NCBI GenBank assembly: GCA_949126835.1
Contig: OX421495.1
Location: 201,001-265,000, forward strand
Source: Anisus vortex
Lineage: Eukaryota > Mollusca > Gastropoda > Planorbidae
Length of the DNA stretch: 64,000 nt
Reading direction: 5' to 3'
The notes beneath the pieces were generated by a model that had not been told where the DNA came from, ran no database searches, and saw only the letters and a program-made list of their open reading frames with translations. Every line of letters begins with the position of its first letter. Within the stretch, counting starts at the first letter, position 1. The translations under genes were made by a program, and so were the position numbers. Of the stretch, positions 60,801 through 64,000 are shown piece after piece.

Positions 60801-63398
60801 TCAGTTTCTCATGAAATGTTTTTCTTTTATGTCATTCATTGTATTGATTAACATTTATATTATTGTAAATATGACAATAAATAAACTATGTTTTGAAATA
60901 TTGCAATATGAGACATTACAGAACAAAACTTCAAATTCTACTAGAAACAATCATACGTTGTAAGGTAAAAGGTAACTATTGCATACAGCAATTGCACACA
61001 CACCGGTATTTAACTTGAATACATCCACACTTGTGTTTGTTCAATTGATTATTGATGTGTTTTGAAAATTGTTTGTTTCTATGTCGTCATGTTATAATTT
61101 GGATGTCTTATTTTATGCTATGTAAAAGCTAAATCAGCTGAGATTATAACATTTTTTTTTTTTTTTTAAATATTCTTGATGTCATAATTGAGACATCATA
61201 ATAATCATATAATAACTGAAAATCATTAGTTAATGATACAGTGATCGGTTATAAATAAATTAAATTTTCTAAAGAATTATCTATCAATTATTAATCGGTT
61301 CCACTTATTTGGGTAATTCATATCAATTCTGTGGGAATTGGTTATTGGTGGTAATAGTTTTATGGTCAACGTTGTACACACAATAATCATAATTGTAAAT
61401 ATTAATTGATAAATAAATGTTTAATTAATAATCATTGATACGATAATGTGATAAGGGATTCCATAATAGCGACTTTGTTATTAAGGGGATATGTAATATA
61501 TGGTTCATTTTAATCTTTAAAAGATTGTCCAATAGTCAATTAAATCTTACGAATAGTTTGGGAATTCGGTTCATTTTATGGGTACTCTACAAAGAATTCC
61601 ATACTTAACGCTGTCTGTAATTCCTTTGTGTCTTAAGGGGGGGCGAGTGTTACGAGTAGATTTATTTCCATATTATATTGGTTTTGTTATTATTAACTAA
61701 AGTTAAAATGAAATAATCTTAAACCCGAAATGTTTCCGTGTTAGGAATAAAACATGCATATGTCTAGACACTACGTCATAGCGATAAAATACGTCATATG
61801 CACGAGGGTGGAATACCGTTTAGTTTAGTTCTAGTTTGGGCGCTAATGTGTGAGGACTGTTTTTGACCACTTTCTTAAAGATAGGATTACGGCTTTACTC
61901 ATCATAGAAGAATCTCAACTGATTAAGTTTCATTATAATACTGGTACATGTATTCTGTGGTATTGTTATATTTTATCATCTCAACTTGTTGGAATAAAAT
62001 TGTGTTCAATTTCAAACAGGATTGTGGATTTCATATATATTAAGGTACAGTTTATCTAAATCACTTTATACACAAAAGATTCATATCGCGACGAGTCAAA
62101 TAAACATCAAAACAAATTCAATAACATCAATATAAATTCTTATACAACCTTGTGAGATCCAAGATGGATATGAATCAAAATAATATATAATAATACATTA
62201 CTAAAAATATCATCTAACGTCAGTAGCTGATTTCGCACGTGACAATATATAAAGGATGAAAAAGAAAAACTTTGATTTTAGGGTTAGTTTTATTAGGTTT
62301 TCTTACATTTTTGTTTCAATTCAAGTCTCCCGTTAAAATACATTGCTATACTAATTGGATGAGAGAAAAATAGAGTCAATATTGAATGGATTCTTCACTT
62401 GTCAAATATTTTCTTTCTATTATCACAACCTATAGTCAGAAACATTATCTGATAACTTTGTATTATTTCTTTGCTTTTATTTAATTTTTTCTCTTTAAAT
62501 TTCAGGCCAATTTCTTTTTAAGGGACTGTATCCATCTTTAAACGACAAAGCAATAGGTGCCATATTGTTAGTAATCTCTCTTGGGATGCTCTGTATATGC
62601 CTCGTGTCCATTGTCAAACTTCTGCACACAATTCTCCAAGGTCCTATGGCGATGTTGGTCAAGAAATTTATTAACGCGGACTTTCCGGGGCCCTTGGCCT
62701 ACTTCACAGGCTACTTGGCAATCATCATTGGTGCAGGACTGACCATCGTCGTGCAGAGCTCATCCATCTTCACGTCTACCCTCACCCCCCTCGTGGGCAT
62801 CGGGGTCATCGAACTGGACCGGATGTATCCACTTACCCTGGGCTCCAACATCGGGACCACTACGACAGCCATACTTTCCGCGCTAGCCAACACATCCGGT
62901 CTGAGAAACGCTCTCCAGATTGCTTTCTGCCACCTGTTTTTTAACGTGACCGGAATTATCCTGTTCTATCCTGTCCCTTTACTAAGGTTCCCTGTTCCCC
63001 TGGCCAAGTTCCTCGGGAACTGCACGGCCCAGTACCGTTGGTTCGCCGTTGTGTACATCCTTGTTATGTTCTTTTTGTTTCCCGCTCTCGTCTTCGCCCT
63101 GTCAATACCGGGCTGGTATGTTCTCCTCGGTGTCACGGGTCCCTTAGTGGTCATCCTGGTTGCGGTCACCATTATGAAAGTGATCCAAGCCAAGAGACCC
63201 AACTTGCTCCCAGTCAAACTTCAGAACTGGGCGTTTCTCCCCCTCCCCCTGCGGTCACTGGAGCCCTACGACAAGGTCATGCAGAAACTGTTCTTCTGCA
63301 AAAATTTCCAAACGAACTTAAAAGAAGACAAACCCGAGCAAAATAGAGATGTGACAGTTTCTGAAGCCATCCCAACAACCATATGCACCAAGTTTTAA
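39120..63398 (+). CDS. SLC34A2-like: Sodium-dependent phosphate cotransporter, NaPi-II (SLC34) family, nine exons
   Basis: The nine exons sum to 2115 nt with consistent phases: 704 codons plus a TAA at 63396-63398. The family imports phosphate across the plasma membrane using the Na+ gradient. Numbered from the first recognised codon, the first repeat unit (residues about 100-200) carries QSSSTSTS at 111-118 and the second carries QSSSIFTS at 491-498. Ala166, Ala168 and Asp172 match in identity and spacing the Ala-Ala-Asp set that distinguishes electrogenic NaPi-IIa/b from electroneutral IIc, so 3 Na+ per phosphate is inferred. The large extracellular loop (about 230-410) has many Cys and seven N-X-S/T sites. 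The C-terminal Thr-Lys-Phe fits a class I PDZ ligand. Vertebrate IIb proteins are about 690 residues. The N-terminal start is uncertain; a Met at codon 12 of exon 1 is possible, or an upstream exon. Confidence 0.93.
39229..40019 (+). other. SLC34 intron 1, proximal part
   Basis: Degenerate GGCAAAGGTAAATTCG-like repeats lie at about 39365-39490. The rest is AT-rich without a recognised feature. Confidence 0.6.
40020..40380. repeat. 36-bp tandem repeat in SLC34 intron 1
   Basis: About ten units with core AAATTACATAGAGTCTATAT followed by GTTTTATTTMAACTAT. The intron's acceptor is 80 bp downstream. Confidence 0.9.
40459..40587 (+). CDS. SLC34A2-like: SLC34 exon 2
   Basis: Bordered by CTGAATAG and GTGAGT. 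Reads ELDRKQK, then a hydrophobic first membrane segment ([20 protein letters not shown]), then AFRLLG. It matches vertebrate NaPi-II TM1. Phase 1 at both ends. Confidence 0.92.
40813..40956 (+). CDS. SLC34A2-like: SLC34 exon 3 with first QSSS motif
   Basis: Bordered by TTACTTTCAG and GTAAGT. Encodes [20 protein letters not shown] and [12 protein letters not shown], the first of the two inverted-repeat re-entrant segments that form the substrate site. Confidence 0.95.
40998..41345. repeat. 16-bp minisatellite in SLC34 intron 3
   Basis: About 21 units of CACAGGCCGTTATTGT with CGCAGG, CATGCC and CGGGCC variants, starting about 40 bp after the exon 3 donor. Confidence 0.95.
41390..41533 (+). 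mobile_element. Decayed tRNA-derived SINE in SLC34 intron 3
   Basis: CTGGGTTCGAATCC at about 41410-41423 is a good B box. A downstream segment (ACAATGTGTTGAACACACAA) resembles the CATTGTGCTGATCACACAAT tail of the SINE at 23165-23405. The A-box half and the central core are missing or unrecognisable. Confidence 0.5.
41748..41942. repeat. About 48-bp tandem repeat in SLC34 intron 3
   Basis: Four units with ACATAGACATTAATTCATAG and TTTACTAATGATATTTCTGG blocks. Confidence 0.85.
42101..42286 (+). CDS. SLC34A2-like: SLC34 exon 4 with Ala-Ala-Asp signature
   Basis: Bordered by ATAGTCATAG and GTGAGT (42287). Encodes [19 protein letters not shown], then [17 protein letters not shown]. The last five bases of the exon (AACAG) are the first bases of a 19-bp array that continues into the intron. 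Ends in phase 1. Confidence 0.95.
42282..42695 (+). repeat. 19-bp array of the exon 4 splice junction
   Basis: About 21 units of AACAGGTGAGTATTTCTTT. The first AACAG is exonic and the first GTGAGT is the exon 4 donor. Some 14 units keep an intact CAG|GTRAG; others are AACAAGTG, AACGTGTG, AAGTGGTG or ATGAG variants. Because TATTTCTTTAACAG precedes each GTGAGT, every intact unit also looks like an acceptor, so each is a potential zero-length exon (recursive splice site). If a downstream donor were used for normal splicing, the retained units would shift the frame or bring an in-frame stop. Confidence 0.95.
42820..43215. repeat. About 40-bp tandem repeat in SLC34 intron 4
   Basis: About ten units with core CGTAGACAAAGTTATAGTTT followed by TAATAAAATTATTTTTAAAT, with some longer duplicated blocks. 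Confidence 0.9.
43216..43439. other. Pyrimidine-rich intronic DNA
   Basis: TCTGTCTC/CACTCAC low-complexity sequence. No gene. Confidence 0.6.
43440..45590. repeat. ATTCTAACATTCTATTCTAA array in SLC34 intron 4
   Basis: About 2.1 kb of TTCTAACATT, TTCTATTCTAA and TTCTAATATT words in 7- and 14-bp steps, organised in longer duplicated blocks; the region near 44250-44620 resembles 44840-45200. No open frame. Confidence 0.95.
46028..46146 (+). CDS. SLC34A2-like: SLC34 exon 5
   Basis: Bordered by CCTAATTAG and GTAACT. Encodes a [12 protein letters not shown] membrane-proximal segment and [16 protein letters not shown], matching the vertebrate LLKVITKPFT block. Ends in phase 0. Confidence 0.92.
46163..46300. 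repeat. 9-bp repeat near the exon 5 donor
   Basis: GTATGATGTATGTTGTATGA-type units start 16 bp after the exon 5 donor. An antisense frame of HTTYI-like repeats overlaps exon 5 but is a shadow. Confidence 0.9.
46301..47364. other. SLC34 intron 5 with a GC-rich segment of unknown nature
   Basis: Bases about 46630-47120 are clearly more GC-rich than the surroundings (several CCCGCCCCCC and GGGCGTGG runs). An AATAAAGTTTATTTATA stretch follows at about 47170. It may be an old retroelement piece or LTR, but I could not define ends or a target duplication. Confidence 0.4.
47365..47922 (+). pseudogene. 3' end of another non-LTR retrotransposon in SLC34 intron 5
   Basis: One plus-strand frame reads [20 protein letters not shown] and then, after a shift, a [16 protein letters not shown] block. 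This is the conserved C-terminal signature of many CR1/Jockey/L2-type ORF2 proteins. A noncoding tail follows and ends in a GAAGAAGAAGAAGAAG microsatellite at about 47907-47922, a typical LINE 3' tail. Only the terminal fragment is present and it is frame-broken. Confidence 0.75.
47923..48338. other. SLC34 intron 5, distal part
   Basis: AT-rich. No feature besides the acceptor of exon 6 at its end. Confidence 0.6.
48339..48527 (+). CDS. SLC34A2-like: SLC34 exon 6 (start of the Cys-rich extracellular loop)
   Basis: Bordered by TTTGTATTTAG and GTAAGA; 63 codons, phase 0 at both ends. Encodes [10 protein letters not shown] as in the family, then VCCDNT, QCCEG and LCNE: five Cys and two N-glycosylation sequons. 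Confidence 0.9.
48569..48905. repeat. 23-bp minisatellite in SLC34 intron 6
   Basis: About 15 units of GATCTTTCAATCAACACGAC followed by TGA, starting about 40 bp after the exon 6 donor. Confidence 0.93.
48977..49104. repeat. About 49-bp repeat, three copies
   Basis: Units with AGTAGCACATTTGTTTCAAT and CTAATTGTTCAACGCAAAT blocks. Confidence 0.85.
49105..49857. other. SLC34 intron 6, no gene seen
   Basis: A moderately GC-rich block at 49110-49450 may be old mobile DNA, but no ends were found. Confidence 0.4.
49858..49995. repeat. 29-bp repeat, five copies
   Basis: Units of TTTACATTTGTCTATACTTT followed by GACAGATCG. Confidence 0.9.
49996..51208. other. SLC34 intron 6, no gene seen
   Basis: No feature was recognised. 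The antisense frame 50736-50966 has no family features. Confidence 0.5.
51213..51542 (+). mobile_element. Solo LTR next to SLC34 exon 7
   Basis: This 330-bp segment begins TGTAACATA and ends CTTAACA. ATGT lies on both sides (51209-51212 and 51543-51546), fitting a 4-bp target duplication. It holds a CATATAGATA TATA-like box at about 51400 and an ATTAAA at about 51447 when read on +. It is unlike the LTRs of the two full elements. It ends 39 bp before exon 7, so the exon's branch point must lie in the remaining flank or in the LTR edge. Confidence 0.65.
51582..51732 (+). CDS. SLC34A2-like: SLC34 exon 7 (Cys-rich loop)
   Basis: Bordered by TATTCTACCAG and GTGAGC. Encodes [23 protein letters not shown] and SCCQ: five Cys and two sequons. 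The acceptor lies only 39 bp downstream of a solo LTR. Little sequence similarity to vertebrate NaPi-II is expected here; the assignment rests on frame, splice sites and position. Confidence 0.85.
51755..51880. repeat. (TATC)n/(TA)n microsatellite in SLC34 intron 7
   Basis: TATCTATC units run into a long TA tract with a GATA end, starting about 20 bp after the exon 7 donor. Confidence 0.95.
51881..52364. other. SLC34 intron 7, no gene seen
   Basis: Two similar segments (ACGTTCTTTCTATAAAGAAG at about 51888 and ACGCTCCTTTTTATAAAGAA at about 52164) suggest a small internal duplication. Nothing coding. Confidence 0.5.
52365..52735. repeat. 41-bp tandem repeat in SLC34 intron 7
   Basis: About nine units with AACCATTCAGGCCAAGACTT and GAACTTAAGTGTAAGTGA blocks. 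Each unit includes GTAAGT, a cryptic donor-like word. Confidence 0.93.
53033..53360. repeat. 20-21-bp C-rich minisatellite before SLC34 exon 8
   Basis: About 16 units of CCACCCTACCCATGTATTCC, ending about 45 bp upstream of the exon 8 acceptor. Open frames of MYSPTLP type on + and GEYMGRV type on - are period artefacts. Confidence 0.95.
53408..53602 (+). CDS. SLC34A2-like: SLC34 exon 8 (Cys-rich loop)
   Basis: Bordered by TGTATTTTCAG and GTAAGT. Encodes [23 protein letters not shown] and VTCLQE: five Cys and three sequons. The last nucleotide joins exon 9 to complete a sixth Cys codon. Confidence 0.87.
53603..55083 (+). other. SLC34 intron 8 upstream of the retrotransposon
   Basis: AT-rich with no gene. 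A short segment of the exon 8 donor region (AGGAATGTAAGTTTAACCA) is repeated twice at 53599-53685. A 15-bp TTGATGTCACATTAC array of seven units lies at about 54815-54915. Confidence 0.6.
55084..55680 (+). repeat. 5' LTR of the intact Gmr1-like element
   Basis: Begins TGTTACGAG and ends CACGTGACA. It contains AATAAA at about 55183 and 55431, candidate polyadenylation signals. A 69-codon frame inside (55286-55495) has no motif. Confidence 0.95.
55687..55695 (+). promoter_or_regulatory. Candidate primer binding site (tRNA-Pro-like) of the intact element
   Basis: TGGGGGCTC starts six bases after the 5' LTR. These nine bases match the tRNA-Pro complement used by many retroelements. Beyond them the match is interrupted by AA before GTCC, so the assignment is tentative. 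Confidence 0.55.
55959..60779 (+). CDS. gag-pol polyprotein of the intact Gmr1-like element
   Basis: 1606 codons from the ATG at 55959 to the TAA at 60777-60779, with no frameshift between gag and pol. Residues about 22-60 form a SAP-like helix-extended-helix pattern; about 100-150 is a Glu/Lys/Gln-rich coiled coil; about 170-330 is a SCAN-like capsid (PEKYRKLYR, later WLRSKNV). Zinc knuckle CX2CX4HX4C: Cys383, Cys386, His391, Cys396. Aspartic protease DSG: Asp536. Integrase zinc domain: His761, His768, Cys798, Cys801; catalytic triad Asp832, Asp891, Glu927 (DD35E); GPY module at 1065-1067. Reverse transcriptase: about 1200-1390 with YLDD at Asp1343-Asp1344. RNase H: Asp1490, Glu1530, Asp1559; the final ADxLSR motif reads AETLSR, with Glu1601 in place of the usual Asp. 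All enzymes needed for retrotransposition appear present. Confidence 0.95.
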   Translation: MAEANLTLEQLNIFAITSEQLTSMSLTQLKEMANSLGIDITEVTPVRSKLIQDIKECLKRHGAMLEENTMNNEESVVLNVSETLKTDINNHEFKMNGNELSADMKFQLEMKKLEIQVQLEGKRIEVQLQLKEKELEKERIASNERIELAKSRSSTHTIQETNNVELYKFKKHVPSMENIEIDEFFMVFERNSIDYKFPEDKKAVLLRSALKKGKALDVVLNLTPEECNDYELIKSRVLLSYVLTPEKYRKLYREYKKEPEVSHVDFLRLEKKYFDRWLRSKNVNKDYEKLYNLILMEDFTEKIRTDIKVHLADRGIEIAEQAAVKADEYVIIHPHSHYFQNDRTSLRTQNSNTERKLRSTDDKSKQKADKQENSSFVQKRITCTFCKKDGHIKENCWSLHKEKRPIKNKNNVVLSHIAVQTETHINKTAHKRIKAERKTSDVSHEEMAKHACPSCSKSEKVFEMKTEAIEHSSFNSKGSVTDEQSVNKTFTYGGSSVARNSVGRELPECMLSDVSEGYVSPIDNQARERKIKILRDSGADISLLLKNTVPTSKLTHTGQYALISTMAGTLTAPLHRIQLKSNYFTGSVIVGIVKKFPYRGISLLLGSDIAKNQVHPVLKETKDSVQCRNTENSVCVITRAMEKQQMTNESTKKPEPTPEIDLQATFMADVLGGHSSHTDQNNLSPRQLLILAQGKDPEIGKLKEEAKNEGELETMAAGYYLRDELLMRKWRGKENDDETCSEVHQIVVPNVYRKDILHMAHDSPYAGHLGIQKTFDRILPYFFWPGLRRDVTSFCRSCHVCQMVGKPNQTIPVAPLRPIPAFSEPFSHIIIDCVGPLPKTKAGHQYLFTIMCSATRFPEAIPLRSINADKISDALIGFFTRYGLPKTVQSDQGSNFTSKLFRQVLERLGIRHAVSSAYHPQSQGALERYHQTLKNMLRTFCFEHNDDWDRGIPFALFATREAVQESLGFSPFELVFGHTVRGPLKLLQETWLSSTEDTGLLTYVENFKNRLYNALKVVRSNLLQAQDKMKVYYDVNARTRIFQPGDKVLMLTPLSGQPLSAKFTGPYEVMAKLSEVNYLVKTPDRRKSQRVCHINMLKPYITREEQKVVASVNTVIKVGNNSPEIEREVAESKLQNTKALKNLNEKLAHLPDCEQSAIKGLINENIHLFGDVPSRTSVVKHDVILDENTKAIKQHPYRSNPIQLECIRKEVRYMLDNDIITPSSSDWSSPCVLVPKADGSMRFCVDYRKVNKVTKTDSYPIPRIDDLIDQVSNAKFVTKIDLLTAYFQIPLTERAQEISSFVTPDGLYKFKVMPFGMVNAPSTFQRLINTITQDIPKCHAYLDDIVVFSDDFKSHLDQLHLLFTKLTHANLTINLTKSQFCHATIEYLGHIVGNGLVKPLNAKVKAIREFPVPETCKQLRSFLGMAGYYRRFCQNFSTIACPLTNLLKKNCTFKWSNECHQAFDKLKDVLSEAPVLVTPNYSKPFKITVDACDTGMGAVISQKGDDSLEHPISFYSQKFDKHQRKYSVIEKELLGLILALKHFDFYINGSPYPIDILTDHNPLVFLSRVKQNQRIIRWSLFLQAYNLNVLYLPGKQNVVAETLSRM
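60780..61635 (+). other. 3' noncoding region of the intact element
   Basis: AT-rich with a run of 15 T at about 61151-61166 and AATAAA-like words. No ORF, so no envelope gene. Confidence 0.7.
61636..61647 (+). promoter_or_regulatory. Polypurine tract of the intact element
   Basis: AGGGGGGGCGAG lies directly upstream of the 3' LTR TG. Expected RNase H-resistant primer for plus-strand synthesis. Confidence 0.8.
61648..62244 (+). repeat. 3' LTR of the intact Gmr1-like element
   Basis: Same length and, by eye, same sequence as 55084-55680. Its polyadenylation signals lie in sense orientation within the SLC34 intron. Confidence 0.95.
62249..62505 (+). other. SLC34 intron 8, distal part
   Basis: AT-rich intron end with a T-rich tract before the exon 9 acceptor. 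Confidence 0.7.
62506..63398 (+). CDS. SLC34A2-like: SLC34 exon 9 (second transporter repeat and C terminus)
   Basis: Acceptor TTTAAATTTCAG ends at 62505. The exon encodes the remaining membrane segments, including [19 protein letters not shown], the [20 protein letters not shown] block, [18 protein letters not shown] and [12 protein letters not shown] charged cytosolic tail follows, ending CTKF. No AATAAA was seen in the 600 bp after the stop; the 3' UTR probably runs into the 52-bp array. Confidence 0.95.
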
Positions 63399-63494
63399 TG
63401 TCAACAATTAGCTTGTATTGTCATAATGGATGTAAAAATCTGAAATATCTAAACAGAAATGCAACATTTATTTCTAAGCCAGAACACTGAGTTA

Positions 63495-64000
63495 TTTAGA
63501 ATTTTAGATTTGGTCTAGATTTTAAACTAGACTCTAAGTTGTAGCATTTATAATTTTAGTTTCGGTCTAGATTTTAAACTAGACTCTAAGTTGTAGCATT
63601 TATAATTTTAGTTTTGGTCTAGATTTTAAACTAGACTCTAAGTTGTAGCATTTATAATTTTAGTTTTGGTCTAGATTTTAAACTAGACTCTAAGTTGTAG
63701 CATTTATAATTTTAGTTTCGGTCTAGATTTTAAACTAGACTCTAAGTTGTAGCCTTTATAATTTTAGTTTTGGTCTAGATTTTAAACTAGACTCTAAGTT
63801 GTAGCACTTATAATTTTAGTTTTGGTCTAGATTTTAAACTAGACTCTAAGTTGTAGCATTTATAATTTTAGTTTCGGTCTAGATTTTAAACTCGACTCTA
63901 AGTTGTAGCATTTATAATTTTAGTTTCGGTCTAGATTTTAAACTAGACTCTAAGTTGTAGCATTTATAATTTTAGTTTCGGTCTAGATTTTAAACTAGAC
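63495..64000. repeat. 52-bp minisatellite after SLC34 exon 9 (continues past the window)
   Basis: About ten units of 52 bp. Each contains the inverted repeat GTCTAGATTTTAAACTAGAC, a 6-bp stem around an ATTTTAAA loop, plus a GTAGCATTTATAATTTTAGT block. If transcribed as 3' UTR it could form a series of small hairpins. Confidence 0.95.

Larger units (their letters stand above)
55084..62244 (+). mobile_element. Intact Gmr1-like Ty3/Gypsy-superfamily LTR retrotransposon in SLC34 intron 8
   Basis: This 7161-bp element lies in the same orientation as the host gene. The LTRs at 55084-55680 and 61648-62244 have equal length (597 bp) and no difference that I can see, so integration is very recent. 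Flanking ATAT (55080-55083 and 62245-62248) is the target duplication. In order it carries LTR, PBS, one 1606-codon gag-pol, a noncoding region, polypurine tract and LTR. The pol order is protease, integrase, reverse transcriptase, RNase H, which defines Gmr1-like elements among Ty3/Gypsy relatives. No envelope-like ORF. LTR sequence is unlike the element at 4536-11461, so this is a different family of the same group. Confidence 0.95.

Overview
The window is animal nuclear DNA. It shows GT-AG introns, non-LTR and LTR retrotransposons, hAT DNA transposons, a tRNA-derived SINE and a single recognisable host gene. An AT-rich genome with many private minisatellites and a mollusc-style SINE suggests a mollusc, probably a gastropod; this is an inference and no species is assigned.

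Host gene. Nine exons on the + strand between 39120 and 63398 join in frame, all with GT-AG borders, into 704 codons of a type II sodium-phosphate cotransporter (SLC34/NaPi-IIb-like). Both QSSS repeats and the Ala-Ala-Asp signature of electrogenic members are present. The central extracellular loop is long, cysteine-rich and heavily N-glycosylatable. The true N terminus may lie in an upstream exon that I could not identify.

Layout. 1-2116: 5' part of a non-LTR retrotransposon on the - strand; ORF1 has a very long Gln-rich tail and an in-frame TAG precedes the endonuclease ORF. 2.8-3.7 kb: two minisatellites. 4.5-11.5 kb: a damaged Ty3/Gypsy-superfamily element of the Gmr1 type on the - strand. 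12.4-18.5 kb: minisatellites, one split by a 5'-truncated LINE. 18.5-29 kb: LINE tails, a SINE and 45-, 22- and 30-bp arrays. 29.1-36.3 kb: hAT-related DNA, including one hAT inserted in another with an 8-bp target duplication. 36.5-39.1 kb: more arrays. 39.1-64 kb: the SLC34 gene. Its introns carry nearly one array each, a solo LTR and, at 55084-62244, an apparently intact Gmr1-like retrotransposon (1606-codon gag-pol, indistinguishable 597-bp LTRs).

Highlights. (1) A 19-bp array starting inside the 3' end of SLC34 exon 4 repeats the exon/intron junction about 21 times, so each intact unit is a combined acceptor and donor resembling a recursive splice site. (2) Two Gmr1-like elements carry integrase upstream of reverse transcriptase and a SCAN-like capsid. 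(3) The primer-binding-site region of the older element is tandemly triplicated. (4) The LINE has ORF1-TAG-ORF2 in a single frame. Tandem arrays occupy roughly 19 kb, about 30 percent of the window; most long open frames in them are artefacts of repeat period.
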